This document shows positions 50,801 to 59,542 of a stretch of 64,000 nt of DNA, one piece after another. Position 1 is the stretch's first letter. Every line of letters begins with the position of its first letter. The notes beneath the pieces are model-generated. The model made no database searches, was not told the DNA's origin, and worked only from the letters and a program-made list of their open reading frames with translations. The stretch is from Streptomyces barringtoniae. GTDB taxonomy: Bacteria; Actinomycetota; Actinomycetes; Streptomycetales; Streptomycetaceae. The DNA is taken from assembly GCF_020819595.1 (NCBI RefSeq), contig NZ_JAJHNP010000011.1:124001-188000 (forward strand). The letters run 5' to 3'. The translations under genes and the position numbers were made by a program.

Positions 50801-50967
50801 CCCCCTGTCATCGCGGTGTAGGTGAGGAACCGCCCCCCGTCGCCGGCCCGCGCACCGGACCCGCCCGGCAGCCCGACCGCCGTCGCCGCCCGTGCGGAGA
50901 CCGCGGTGACGAGCCCTGCCGCCGCCGTTCCGAGAAACCCGCGCCGAGCCACGCTGCCGAAGTCCAT
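47806..50967 (-). CDS. Tat-exported beta-propeller amidohydrolase
   Basis: 1053 aa. The N-terminus has a twin-arginine signal (ARRGFLGTAAAGLVTAVSA). Residues about 60-630 are TolB/WD40-like propeller repeats (ALSPDGRTLAVCGY, WSPDGTRLAFSSERGG, PAWSADGRSLVCV, WSPDGRYVAFCDRN). The amidohydrolase domain follows, with metal motif VDSHTHPYAAT (near 685), a Lys in FVKTYVRAPG, His in GSHLCSPG and EYGHGTTPLG, and Asp in LGTDSPLVP. Together these suggest an extracytoplasmic metal-dependent hydrolase of amide or peptide bonds. It is convergent with the CHAT gene (21 bp apart). Confidence 0.92.
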   Translation of the reverse strand: MDFGSVARRGFLGTAAAGLVTAVSARAATAVGLPGGSGARAGDGGRFLTYTAMTGGSVTGSRAGGDLIAEVQGVLWRVPRDGGAAVRVTDWELEATRPALSPDGRTLAVCGYRGGGFHLWSLRPDGGGLRQLTDGPWDDRGAAWSPDGTRLAFSSERGGDATAGASYGLWVLDLADGRLRRVTGGDHEDFDPAWSADGRSLVCVRAAHTPGGGNDGGLSLVHVPVSGGPAEVLRTVTGGRLLGPSVSPAGRIAYVHLAGAGSPGQPADAARLMVEDEVVTADEDLAAAPPCWLSEDELMYVGDGRIRVRSLAGSTVREVPFTARMPVPGPSRGPRRAPLAPELPVPVRGLHRPALSPDGRSVAFVALNALWLMPVGGAPRKLLQAADVHLVQMPAWAPDGRSLLYCTDRDGLVAVRRHHLGSGTDEPLAEGGRLYPALSPDGTRLACQDVTGNLLLRTLATGDEQVLARPLATDGPPGAPTWSPDGRYVAFCDRNRLNQRFREGYNLIRVLDTRTGGERRHLPAEHQSLSDRVASGPVWSPDGRWMALVAESALWLLPVTADGSPAGPARRLTDEPADHPSWSVDSGTLLYLSEGRLRRLSLTTARAHTLPLRLTTGRRASGSAEPLRIHAGQLWDGTGAPPRHDVDILVTGKRITAVEPHRARRPGHRTLDASGRTVVPGLVDSHTHPYAATYGARQSLTTLAYGITTTFCLGSPLYDAVRLREAAGSGDLLGPRQLACAELIDGARTAYSMGRAHRTREGVRRTLLRAAALDVDFVKTYVRAPGEVMAEAAEAAHALGVPSGSHLCSPGRAAGQDLTTHLQATQRLEYGHGTTPLGRIGQDLVQQYADGSFALIITPFSAQILLAADPGLAEDPRVTRLMPPWDVAVVRAHARTAPTEAQQRALATEMADYRRLASHGARIALGTDSPLVPVGLSLHLCLRALVAHGFTAAEALHTATVEPARLFGLDADLGTVEEGRIADLTIVDSDPFCDFGSLVRVPVVVREGVPHAQADLTSAHRSVVVHEPPRDMSWLGVAERLRRGSCCHPDADG

Positions 50968-51134
50968 CCCCAGTCCTTCCTGCCTGCCGTCTGTCGTTCA
51001 GCCAAGTGGCAGCGGTACATCCCGCACCAGTAAGCCATTTCGGCCACACCGGCCCCGCCCCACGCCCAGGGCAACGCCCGGGCCGGACGGCGGTCACGCG
51101 GGGTCACCTGCCGCGCCCGACGGCTCCGGAACGC
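50968..51134. other. 167-bp gap, no feature seen
   Basis: Promoter region of the leftward amidohydrolase and the end of the next leftward gene. I see no clear -10, hairpin or repeat. Confidence 0.4.
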
Positions 51135-52469
51135 TCACCAGCCCGTCAGCAGCAGGTGGTTGAGCAGCAGGGCCAGGACGGCCTGGGCGGTGAGCCAGGG
51201 GCGGGGGCGGGGGAGGAGGGCGCAGGCGGGCAGGAGCCAGAGGGCGAAGGGCAGCCAGATGCGTTCCGTCTCCGCCTTGCTCATGCCGGACAGGTCGGCG
51301 ACCAGCAGGGCGAGCAGCGCGGCGGAGACCAGGAGCGCCAGGCGCAGCTCCGCGGGGCGTCGGGTGGCGGTCCCGGGGAGCAGCGTGGCGGTCGTCCGGC
51401 GCAGGCCCGCCACCGTGGCCGGGCCGGTGATGACGGCGGTGCAGGCGAGGTTGGCCCAGACCCAGTAGCCGTAGGGCCGGGTGCCGCCCACGCCCTGGTA
51501 GTAGCGCGTGACGAGCAGGTGGTACGCGTGCCACCAGTCGAAGCCGGCCAGCGTGAACACCACCGGGAACACGGCCAGCCCGGCGAGCAGGGACAACAGG
51601 AGGGCCGGGCGTTCCCGGAGTTCGCGGCGCGCCAGCGCGACGACCGCGGCGCCGATGAGGGCGAACAGCGCGAGGCCGTAGGAGAGGTAGCAGGTCAGGC
51701 CGAAGAGAAGGCCCGAGGCCGCCGCGTACCCGTGGGACCGGCGGGTCAGTGCCAGGGCGAGCAGCGCCGGCGACCATGCGGCGACTGCCGCGAAGTAGCC
51801 GTCGGCGGAGGTCCCCTGCCACACCGCGGCCGGGGCCAGCACCAGGAACGGCGCCGCTCGCCGCGCGAGCGTCTCGTCGGTCAGCGCGCGCAGTGCGATC
51901 AGCACGGCGACGCAGCCCGTCGCGCCCACCGTGATGCACCACATCCCGGCCCAGCCGCCGCCGCGCAGCCCGATCCGGTCCAGCAGCACGAAGGTGAGCG
52001 TGGCGGCCGGCGGATGGCCGGCGATATGGGCGGGCCAGGGGTCGGGTGTGCCGCTGACGATGTGGTGGGTGAAGTCGCGCAGGGTGGCGGGGATGTCGTG
52101 GAAGCGGCCGATCACCCGGAGGTACTCGTTGCTGGTGGTCAGCCTGACCGCGATGCCCTGGTGCCAGCCGTCGACCAGGGCGAGGGACAGGATCCAGGCC
52201 AGGGCGGCCGCCCAGGCCGCCGCGAGCAGCCCGCGCCAGGGCAGCCGGGCCGCGAGTGCGGGGCCGTGGGCCACGGTGGCCGCCGCCACCGCCAGGGCCG
52301 CCGGGGTGCCGGGGCCGAGGTGCGGGTCCCAGTCCGCGAACAGCGGCGGCCAGTGCACGAACAGGGTGTGGCGGGTGTCCTGGATGTGCCGGCCGACGAC
52401 GACGGCCGCCGTCACGAGGAGGGCGGCGGCACCGGCGGCGTACAGGTCACGGCGGAGGGATCGGGTCAC
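51135..52469 (-). CDS. GT87-like polyprenyl-phosphate mannosyltransferase
   Basis: 444 aa with about eleven membrane helices (for example AAALLVTAAVVVG, WAAALAWILSLALV, LLFGLTCYLSYGLALFALIG, LLLSLLAGLAVFPVVFTL). The outside loop after helix one carries charged motifs (WPPLFADWDPHLGPGTP, HPPAATLTFVLLDRIG) in the manner of GT-C glycosyltransferases that use lipid-linked mannose. It is divergent from the molybdopterin oxidoreductase and next to a group of glycosyltransferase genes, which supports a role in making a surface glycan. Confidence 0.8.
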   Translation of the reverse strand: MTRSLRRDLYAAGAAALLVTAAVVVGRHIQDTRHTLFVHWPPLFADWDPHLGPGTPAALAVAAATVAHGPALAARLPWRGLLAAAWAAALAWILSLALVDGWHQGIAVRLTTSNEYLRVIGRFHDIPATLRDFTHHIVSGTPDPWPAHIAGHPPAATLTFVLLDRIGLRGGGWAGMWCITVGATGCVAVLIALRALTDETLARRAAPFLVLAPAAVWQGTSADGYFAAVAAWSPALLALALTRRSHGYAAASGLLFGLTCYLSYGLALFALIGAAVVALARRELRERPALLLSLLAGLAVFPVVFTLAGFDWWHAYHLLVTRYYQGVGGTRPYGYWVWANLACTAVITGPATVAGLRRTTATLLPGTATRRPAELRLALLVSAALLALLVADLSGMSKAETERIWLPFALWLLPACALLPRPRPWLTAQAVLALLLNHLLLTGW

Positions 52470-52582
52470 ACCGGAACGCTAGGCCGGGAGAGCGGCACAC
52501 AGCCGTCGTACGAGCCGGACGTCAGCGTTTCGTCACCGGTCGCTGGCCCTTTTCCGGGGGTCCCCCGGCCTACGGTCGGGAC

Positions 52583-53815
52583 ATGCGCGACCATTCCCGG
52601 CTTCCCACTTCCCCAGGTTTCTGGCGCAGCCCGCTGCGCGGCCCCTGGTTCACCTCGGTGCTCGGCCTCGTCCTGCTCGTCGGCATCACCGTGCTGTTCG
52701 TGACCGGCCTGGTGTCGTACGCCGCCTACAACCCGGGCCTGTCACGGGTGAACGACATGACCCCGGACAAGGGCGTCCTGGGCTTCTACCTCTTCGCCTG
52801 GCCCACCGACCCGGTGTGGCTGTACCGGCTCACCCAAGGCGTCCACGTCACCCTCGGCATCACCCTGATCCCCGTCCTGCTGGCCAAGCTGTGGTCGGTG
52901 GTGCCGAGGCTCTTCACCCTGCCGCCGGCCCGCTCCCTCGCACACGCGCTGGAGCGGATCTCCCTGTTGCTGCTGGTCGGTGGAGGGCTGTTCGAGTTCA
53001 CCACCGGAGTCCTCAACGTCCAGCTGGACTATGTCTTCCCGGGCTCCTTCTACCCGCTGCACTTCTACGGGGCATGGGTGTTCTTCGCCGCGTTCGTGGC
53101 CCACGCCGTGCTGAAGACGCCGACGGCGGTACGGGCCGTACGGCAGCGCCGGCAGGAGCGGAACGACCTGGTCTCCCCGCGCCCCGCGGCGCCCACCGTC
53201 TCCCGGCGCGGCGCGCTGGGGCTGGTCGGCGGGGGTTCCCTGCTGCTGTTCCTGACCACGGTCGGGCAGAGCCTGGGCGGGCCCTTCCGCCGTACGGCCC
53301 TGCTCGCCCCGCACGGCACCGCCGATCCCGGCGGCGGCCCGAACGGCTTCCAGATCAACAAGACCGCCGCCTACGCCGGCATCACGGCGGCCGACACCCA
53401 CGAGGACGCCTGGCGCCTCGTCGTCACCGGCCGCACCGGAACCGTCCGGCTCAGCCGCGCCCAGCTGCTCCGACTGCCACAGCACAGCGCCTCGTTGCCC
53501 ATCGCCTGCGTCGAGGGCTGGTCGACCGCGGACCAGTGGTGGCGCGGGGTACGGCTGCGCGACCTCGCCGCGCTCGTCGGGTACGACGGCGATCCGCCGG
53601 ACGTGCTCGTGGAGTCCCTGCAGCGGCACGGAGCGTTCCGGCGTGCGGCCCTGCGCGCCAACCAGGTGGCCGACGGACGCTCGCTGCTCGCGCTCTTCGT
53701 CAACGGAGAGGAGCTGTCCCCCGACCACGGCCACCCGGCGCGGATCATCGTCCCGGCGGCACCCGGTGTGCTCAACACCAAGTGGGTGGCCCGACTGACC
53801 TTCGGAGACCTGTGA
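52583..53815 (+). CDS. Membrane-anchored molybdopterin-dependent oxidoreductase
   Basis: 410 aa. The N-terminal half has four membrane helices (SVLGLVLLVGITVLFVTGLV, VHVTLGITLIPVLLA, LLLLVGGGLFEFTTGVLN, YGAWVFFAAFVAHAVL) with His residues suited to haem b. A linker VSRRGALGLVGGG resembles a Tat signal. The soluble half is sulfite-oxidase-like: AWRLVVTGRTGTVRLSRAQL, the Mo-binding Cys309 in LPIACVEGWSTADQWWRG, and PAAPGVLNTKWVARL. A fused haem/molybdenum enzyme like this probably couples oxidation outside the cell to quinones. It overlaps the next gene by TGATG. Confidence 0.88.
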   Translation: MRDHSRLPTSPGFWRSPLRGPWFTSVLGLVLLVGITVLFVTGLVSYAAYNPGLSRVNDMTPDKGVLGFYLFAWPTDPVWLYRLTQGVHVTLGITLIPVLLAKLWSVVPRLFTLPPARSLAHALERISLLLLVGGGLFEFTTGVLNVQLDYVFPGSFYPLHFYGAWVFFAAFVAHAVLKTPTAVRAVRQRRQERNDLVSPRPAAPTVSRRGALGLVGGGSLLLFLTTVGQSLGGPFRRTALLAPHGTADPGGGPNGFQINKTAAYAGITAADTHEDAWRLVVTGRTGTVRLSRAQLLRLPQHSASLPIACVEGWSTADQWWRGVRLRDLAALVGYDGDPPDVLVESLQRHGAFRRAALRANQVADGRSLLALFVNGEELSPDHGHPARIIVPAAPGVLNTKWVARLTFGDL

Positions 53816-54273
53816 TGCCGCGTCGCGTACGCCTGGGCAGCCCCTTCCAACTGCTGCTGCTCGCCTGCTCGTTCGCCCTCGCCGCGTACGCCGGGGTGCG
53901 GCTGCTCGCCGGCGACTGGTTCGGGGTGGCGCTGTGGATCGTGGGAGCCGCCCTGCTGCACGATCTCGTCCTGCTGCCGCTGTACACGGCGGCCGACCGG
54001 GCGGTCACCGGCGGCCTGGGGGCAACCGGACGGCGTGGCCGGACGCTGTACGTGCGCGTCCCGGCCATGCTGTCCGGGCTGCTCCTGCTCGTCTGGTTCC
54101 CGCTGATCAGCGGCATGACGGCCGGGCGCTACCGGTCGGCCACCGGCCTCTCCCCGGACGGTTTCCTCACCCGCTGGCTGCTGATCACCGCCGTGCTCTT
54201 CGGCGGCTCGGCCGTTCTGCTGGCGTGGCGTGTGCGCAGGGCGGCGAAGCACCGGCCGCCCGCCGACCACTGA
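53815..54273 (+). CDS. Small membrane protein coupled to the molybdenum enzyme
   Basis: 152 aa from ATG 53815 overlapping the previous stop (TGATG). Four membrane helices: LLLLACSFALAAYAGVRLL, WIVGAALLHDLVLLPLYTA, PAMLSGLLLLVWFPLIS and LLITAVLFGGSAVLLAW. No known domain; the coupling suggests an accessory subunit of the upstream oxidoreductase. Its last 145 bp overlap the convergent methyltransferase gene. Confidence 0.8.
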   Translation: MPRRVRLGSPFQLLLLACSFALAAYAGVRLLAGDWFGVALWIVGAALLHDLVLLPLYTAADRAVTGGLGATGRRGRTLYVRVPAMLSGLLLLVWFPLISGMTAGRYRSATGLSPDGFLTRWLLITAVLFGGSAVLLAWRVRRAAKHRPPADH

Positions 54274-54881
54274 CCGACGGACCGCCACCCGGCCCTGCGC
54301 GCGTACCGCAGCAGGGCCGGGGTGCCGAGGCGCGCCCAGGGAAACGGGGCACCGGTGGCCCGGGCGGCGCCGATCGTGTCCACCACCTGGACGCGGGCGC
54401 GTTCGTCGACGTGTCCCGGCACGGTCTCGGCGATCAGCAGCCCGCCCGGCCGCAGCAGCGCGGCCACCCGCTCCAGCAGCACGGACGGCTCCCCGCCGAT
54501 GCCGATGTTGCCGTCCATGAGCAGCACGGTGTCCCAGCGGCCCTCGCCTGGCAGCGGCTCGAAGACCGAGCGCCGCAGCGCCTGCCCGCCGAGCTCGATG
54601 GTGTGGTCGACGGCGGCCCCGCTGACGTCGATGCCGAGCACGGGACGGCCCCGGGCGGCGAGTTCCGCCACCAGCCGGCCGGGACCGCAGCCGACGTCCA
54701 GGACGGCGCCCTCGCAGCGGTCCAGGACCTCCAGGTCGACCTGATCGGCTCCGGCGCACCAGCGTTCCACCTCCAGCGGCAGCAGCCAGCCGTCGGTGCG
54801 GCGCAGGAACAGCGGGCCGCGGCCGGTGCGCAGCGCGGCCGCGTAGGGGTCGGCGGCCGCCCAGGCGACAGAGCCGCCCAT
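54129..54881 (-). CDS. SAM-dependent methyltransferase with antisense C-terminal run-over
   Basis: 250 aa from ATG 54881 overlapping the DUF2064 stop (ATGA). It has the fold motifs VLDVGCGPGRLVAELAARG, VLGIDVSGAAVDH, DTVLLMDGNIGIGG and LLRPGGLLIAETVPG. The typical domain ends near GRCFAALRTRHAS; the last 48 residues read antisense into the coding region of the 152-aa membrane protein and look non-native. It is the third gene of a GT2-DUF2064-methyltransferase operon. Confidence 0.88.
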   Translation of the reverse strand: MGGSVAWAAADPYAAALRTGRGPLFLRRTDGWLLPLEVERWCAGADQVDLEVLDRCEGAVLDVGCGPGRLVAELAARGRPVLGIDVSGAAVDHTIELGGQALRRSVFEPLPGEGRWDTVLLMDGNIGIGGEPSVLLERVAALLRPGGLLIAETVPGHVDERARVQVVDTIGAARATGAPFPWARLGTPALLRYARRAGWRSVGQWSAGGRCFAALRTRHASRTAEPPKSTAVISSQRVRKPSGERPVADR

Positions 54882-55495
54882 CACCGGCCGACCGGCGTAC
54901 AGCGGGCCAGCTGGGCGGCGAACCGGCCGTGCGGGGCCAGCGCGGCGACGGCGTGCGCGTCGGCGACGGTGTCGACGTCCCGCAGCCGGGGCAGCTCGCG
55001 CACCCGCAGCCCGGCGGCCAGGAGCCGCTCCCGCTGCACGGCCCCGGTCACCGGCGTCGACATGGGCACACCTCGCAGCAGCGCGGGGTCGGGCTCGGCC
55101 AGCCCCAGGGCCCAGAAGCCGCCGTCCTCGGCCGGGCCGAGACAGGCGTCGCAGCCCGCGAAGTCCACGGCGAGCAGTTCCGGCGTCACCTGCGGGGTGT
55201 CCATGCCGATGAGCAGGGCCGGGCCGGAGCAGTGCGCGAAGGCGTCCGCCAGCCGGTCGTCCAGCCCGCCCGCGCACTGCGGCAGCACCTCGAAGCCGGC
55301 CGGCAGCCAGTCTCCCGGCACCCCGTCGAGGACGAGGACCCGCCGGGTCGCGGGGGCCGCGGCCACGGCCTGCAGGGTGTCCACGAGCGCCGCCTCCGCC
55401 AGACGGGCAGCCTGTTGCGGCGTGAACGGCGGGGTGAGCCGGGTCTTGACCCGCCCCGGCAGCGGTTCCTTCGCGACGACGAGCAGCGTGGTCAC
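54881..55495 (-). CDS. DUF2064 / TIGR04282-type nucleotidyl-glycosyltransferase
   Basis: 204 aa. Opening MTTLLVVAKEPLPGRVKTRLTPPF is the diagnostic DUF2064 start; GPALLIGMDTPQVTPELL holds the metal-binding Asp; CLGPAEDGGFWALGL is the conserved substrate loop. It has a GT-A fold and is usually encoded together with a GT2 glycosyltransferase. It overlaps both neighbours by 3-4 bp (ATGA and stop overlap), so the operon is tight. Donor and acceptor are unknown. Confidence 0.92.
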   Translation of the reverse strand: MTTLLVVAKEPLPGRVKTRLTPPFTPQQAARLAEAALVDTLQAVAAAPATRRVLVLDGVPGDWLPAGFEVLPQCAGGLDDRLADAFAHCSGPALLIGMDTPQVTPELLAVDFAGCDACLGPAEDGGFWALGLAEPDPALLRGVPMSTPVTGAVQRERLLAAGLRVRELPRLRDVDTVADAHAVAALAPHGRFAAQLARCTPVGR

Positions 55496-56184
55496 CGTAC
55501 GAGCCCCCCGTCGGCCGGGGTCTCGGCCAGCACGCGGCTCATGTCCCGCACCGCCTGCCAGGTGCCCCGCCAGGTACCCGTCACCTTGGAGGCGCCGGTG
55601 CGCGGGCGGTAGGGCACGTCGTGCTCGGCGATGCGCCAGCCGGCGTCGGCCGCGCGGACGACCATCTGCAGCGGATAGCCGCTGCGCCGGTCGGTGAGGC
55701 CGAGCGCGAGCAGCGGCTCACGGCGGGCGGCGCGCAGCGGGCCCAGGTCGTGCAGGCGCAGCCCGGTTCGGCGGCGCAGCATCCGCGCCAGCGCGAGATT
55801 GCCGGCGCGGGCGTGTGCCGGCCAGGCGCCCCGGCCCTCAGGACGCCGCCGGCCGAGGACCAGGTCGGCGGCGCCGTCCCGGATCTCCCGCACGAAGGGA
55901 ACGAGCAGCGCGGGGTCGAGGGAGGCGTCGCAGTCGCAGAAGCACACGATGCCGGCCGTGGCCGCGCTCAGTCCGGCGTGGCAGGCGGCGCCGAAGCCGC
56001 GCCGCGGCTCGTGCACCACCGTCGCGCCGAGCGCACGGGCGATGCCGGGGGAGCCGTCGGTGGAACCGTTGTCGACGACGAGTGCGCGCCAGCCGGCCGG
56101 GATCCGGCCGAGCACCCAGGGCAGGGCCTCGGCCTCGTCCAGGCAGGGGAGCACCACGTCGACGTCCGCTGAAGTGGTCGTCAC
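55492..56184 (-). CDS. GT2 family glycosyltransferase
   Basis: 230 aa. DVVLPCLDEAEALPWVLGRI, LVVDNGSTDGSPGIARALGA, CFCDCDASLDPALLVPFV (DxD region) and RRSGYPLQMVVRAADAGWRIAEHDVPYRPRTG are characteristic of soluble GT2 enzymes that use a polyprenyl-phosphate acceptor. No membrane helices are present. It is the first gene of a three-gene operon and divergent from the OmpR-type regulator. Confidence 0.93.
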   Translation of the reverse strand: MTTTSADVDVVLPCLDEAEALPWVLGRIPAGWRALVVDNGSTDGSPGIARALGATVVHEPRRGFGAACHAGLSAATAGIVCFCDCDASLDPALLVPFVREIRDGAADLVLGRRRPEGRGAWPAHARAGNLALARMLRRRTGLRLHDLGPLRAARREPLLALGLTDRRSGYPLQMVVRAADAGWRIAEHDVPYRPRTGASKVTGTWRGTWQAVRDMSRVLAETPADGGLVR

Positions 56185-56295
56185 GGTTTCACCCTACGAA
56201 CGCCAATCGGGCATATCGGACTCCTGGTCCTTACGAAACGCGGACGCCCGCCCCGCGGCCCGACGACGGCTGCCGAGTGGTGCGAGGCTGGTGGC

Positions 56296-57027
<732 letters not shown>

Positions 57028-57029
57028 CC

Positions 57030-58142
57030 ATGCCCCCCACCCTCCTCATCGTCCTCTACGCCTTCGCCGGCGCCGCCGCCGCGGGGGTCACGGGCGCGGG
57101 CGTACTGCGCCTGGTCCGGCGCCGCTCGCTCACCGCCTCCATCGCCGTCGTCGCGGCGGTCGGCGTCGTCGCCATGCTCGCCGGCACGCTCGCCGTCGCC
57201 TGGGCGATGTTCCTGTCCTCGCACGACCTGACCGTGGTCACCACCGTCGTCGCGATGGCGGCCGTGGTCTCCCTGGCCACCGCCCTGCTCCTGGGCCGCT
57301 GGGTCGTCGCCCGCAGCCGCGAACTCACCGACGCCGCCCGCTCGTTCGGTGACGCCGGCGCCTTCGCCGCCCCGCACGCCCCGGCCACCGCCGAACTGGC
57401 CGCCCTCAGCCGTGAGTTGGCTGCCACCAGCGCACGGCTCGCCGAATCCCGCGAACGGGAGCGGGCGTTGGAGAAGTCCCGGCGCGAGCTGGTCGCCTGG
57501 ATCTCGCACGACCTGCGCACCCCGCTCGCCGGACTGCGCGCCATGTCGGAGGCGCTGGAGGACGGCGTGGCCGCCGACCCCGGCCGCTACCTCAAACAGA
57601 TCCGCACCGAGGTCGAACGGCTCAACGACATGGTCGGCGACCTCTTCGAACTCTCCCGCATCCACGCGGGCACCCTCCCGCTGAGCCCGACCCGGATCTC
57701 CCTGTACGACCTGGTCGGCGACGCGCTGGCCGGCGCCGACCCGCTCGCCCGGGAACACGGGGTACGGCTCGTGGGCGACCTCGTCGAACCCGTACCGGTG
57801 GAGGTGGACGGCAAGGAGATGACCCGCGTGCTCGGCAACCTCCTGGTCAACGCCATCCGCCGGACCCCGCCCGACGGCACCGTCGCCGTCGCCGCCGAGT
57901 GCACCGACGACGGGGTGGTGCTGTCCGTCACGGACGGCTGCGGCGGCATCCCCGAGGAGGACCTGCCGCGCGTCTTCGACACCGGCTGGCGCGGCAGCGA
58001 CGCGCGGACCCCGCCCGCCGGGGCGGGGCTGGGGCTGGCGATCGTACGGGGCATCGTCGAGGCCCATCAGGGCCGGGCGACCGTCCGCAACATCCCGGGC
58101 GGCTGCCGCTTCGAGGTGACCCTGCCGACGGCGAAGGCGTGA
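57030..58142 (+). CDS. Membrane sensor histidine kinase
   Basis: 370 aa from ATG 57030. Three hydrophobic segments (about 3-28, 35-62, 68-92) leave no large outside sensor domain. A HAMP-like linker and coiled region (LAALSRELAATSARLAESRERERALEKS) lead to the HisKA box with His160 in WISHDLRTPLAG. The ATPase domain shows NLLVNAIRRTPPDG (N box, one Arg replacing the usual Lys) and GAGLGLAIVRGIV. It pairs with the OmpR-type regulator. Confidence 0.94.
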   Translation: MPPTLLIVLYAFAGAAAAGVTGAGVLRLVRRRSLTASIAVVAAVGVVAMLAGTLAVAWAMFLSSHDLTVVTTVVAMAAVVSLATALLLGRWVVARSRELTDAARSFGDAGAFAAPHAPATAELAALSRELAATSARLAESRERERALEKSRRELVAWISHDLRTPLAGLRAMSEALEDGVAADPGRYLKQIRTEVERLNDMVGDLFELSRIHAGTLPLSPTRISLYDLVGDALAGADPLAREHGVRLVGDLVEPVPVEVDGKEMTRVLGNLLVNAIRRTPPDGTVAVAAECTDDGVVLSVTDGCGGIPEEDLPRVFDTGWRGSDARTPPAGAGLGLAIVRGIVEAHQGRATVRNIPGGCRFEVTLPTAKA

Positions 58143-58149
58143 ACGGTCA

Positions 58150-58452
58150 CTATTCCGGGCGGCAGCTGATGGAGTTCGGGGACACGTTCCGGCAGGTGAG
58201 CCCGCTCCCGGGGCCGATGATGCGCGACAGGAGCGGCGCGATGTCCTTCTCGCAGGACAAGCCCGCGCCGTCCTCGGGGTCCTCGTTCGCGTGACGGCAG
58301 ACCCTGTCGATGACGGTGCCGCTGTCGACCTTCGGGCCGGGCGGCGGCGTGTCCGCGGAGGCTGATGGGACGAGGAGGCCCAGGCCGAGCACCGGCGCGG
58401 TGAGCAGGGCTGCGACCTGGGCGCGGGTCGGCCTCAGGGTCCGTCGAGGCAT
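58150..58452 (-). CDS. Small secreted protein with four cysteines
   Basis: 100 aa from ATG 58452. A Sec signal (RPTRAQVAALLTAPVLGLGLLVPSASA, cleaved near residue 34) precedes a 66-aa mature peptide with four Cys (RVCRHAN, LSCEKD, LTCRNV, ISCRPE), probably two disulfides. It ends 8 bp from the kinase stop. Two copies of TGGTTC-N4-GAAT stand upstream (58468-58499). Function unknown; size and export would suit a secreted signal or inhibitor. Confidence 0.8.
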   Translation of the reverse strand: MPRRTLRPTRAQVAALLTAPVLGLGLLVPSASADTPPPGPKVDSGTVIDRVCRHANEDPEDGAGLSCEKDIAPLLSRIIGPGSGLTCRNVSPNSISCRPE

Positions 58453-58467
58453 GGCTGTCCTTTCGAC

Positions 58468-58499
58468 TGGTTCGTACGAATCGATTGGTTCATGCGAAT
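58468..58499 (-). promoter_or_regulatory. Direct repeat, secreted-protein promoter
   Basis: TGGTTCGTACGAAT (58468-58481) and TGGTTCATGCGAAT (58486-58499) are 18 bp apart start to start and differ at two positions. The first contains the palindrome TTCGTACGAA. They lie 16-47 bp upstream of the ATG at 58452, where a promoter is expected. Confidence 0.6.
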
Positions 58500-58552
58500 T
58501 TCGAAGCAGCGCCATGATCAACGGTCGGGCCGTCCCGCGCGTGTGGACACGC

Positions 58553-59542
58553 TCAGTGCGTTCGCGTGAACTCCTGCATTCCCTCCGCGAAGCCCACCTC
58601 CGGCTTCCAGCCGAGTTCCGCGCGCAGCCGGGAGGAGTCCGCCGTGATGTGGCGGACGTCGCCCAGACGGTACTCGCCGGTGACGACCGGTTCCGGGCCG
58701 CCGTGGGCGGCGGACAGGGCGCGGGCCAGGTCGCCGACCGTGTGCGGCTCGCCGCTGCCGGTGTTGTAGGCCGTGAGGGTTCCGGGGCGCGGCCCGGCCT
58801 CCAGCGCGACGACGTTGGCCGCGGCCACGTCCCGTACGTGGACGAAGTCCCGCCGCTGCCCGCCGTCCTCGAACACCCGCGGGGCCTCGCCGCGTTCGAG
58901 GGCCGAGCGGAAGAAGGAGGCGACGCCGGCGTACGGGGTGTCGCGGGGCATCCCGGGTCCGTACACGTTGTGGTAGCGCAACGAGATCGCCGTGCCGTCC
59001 GTGGCGCGGGCCCAGGCGGCCGAGAGGTGTTCCTGGGCGAGCTTGGTCGCGGCGTAGACGTTGCGCGGGTCGGGCGGGGCGTCCTCGGTGACCAGACCGG
59101 GGACGAGGGACGCGCCGCACCGCGGGCAGGGGGGTTCGAAGCGGCCTGCCTCCAGGTCGGCCGCGGTCCGCGGCCCGGGGCGTACGACGCCGTGCGCGGG
59201 GCAGTCGTAGCGGCCCTCTCCGTACACCACCATCGACCCGGCCAGCACCAGCTTCCGTACGCCCGCCGCGGCCATCTCGGCGAGCAGGACGGCGGTGCCC
59301 AGATCGTTGCGGGAGACGTACTCGGCCGCGTCGGCGACGCCGTTGCCGAGACCCACCATGGCCGCCTGGTGACAGACCGCGTCCACGCCGGACAGGGCGT
59401 GGGCGACCGCAGCCCGGTTGCGCACGTCGGCGCCCCGTTCGGCCCGGACGTCGTATACGAGCGGCTCGTGCCCGCTCGCGCGCAGCGCCTCGACGACATG
59501 GGACCCGATGAACCCGGCACCGCCGGTGACCAGTACACGCAT
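58553..59542 (-). CDS. NAD-dependent nucleotide-sugar epimerase (dTDP-rhamnose 4-epimerase-like)
   Basis: 329 aa extended SDR. Rossmann motif VTGGAGFIGSHVVEAL at the N-terminus; catalytic Y-x3-K in NVYAATKLAQEHL; RYHNVYGPGMPRDT; FVHVRDVAAANV. An inserted loop contains cysteines, DCPAHGVV and PPCPRCGASLVPG, possibly a zinc knuckle; I recall this insertion in dTDP-L-rhamnose 4-epimerases. It lies beside glycosyltransferases, consistent with supplying a nucleotide sugar for a surface glycan. It is leftward and separate from the secreted-protein gene. Confidence 0.9.
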   Translation of the reverse strand: MRVLVTGGAGFIGSHVVEALRASGHEPLVYDVRAERGADVRNRAAVAHALSGVDAVCHQAAMVGLGNGVADAAEYVSRNDLGTAVLLAEMAAAGVRKLVLAGSMVVYGEGRYDCPAHGVVRPGPRTAADLEAGRFEPPCPRCGASLVPGLVTEDAPPDPRNVYAATKLAQEHLSAAWARATDGTAISLRYHNVYGPGMPRDTPYAGVASFFRSALERGEAPRVFEDGGQRRDFVHVRDVAAANVVALEAGPRPGTLTAYNTGSGEPHTVGDLARALSAAHGGPEPVVTGEYRLGDVRHITADSSRLRAELGWKPEVGFAEGMQEFTRTH

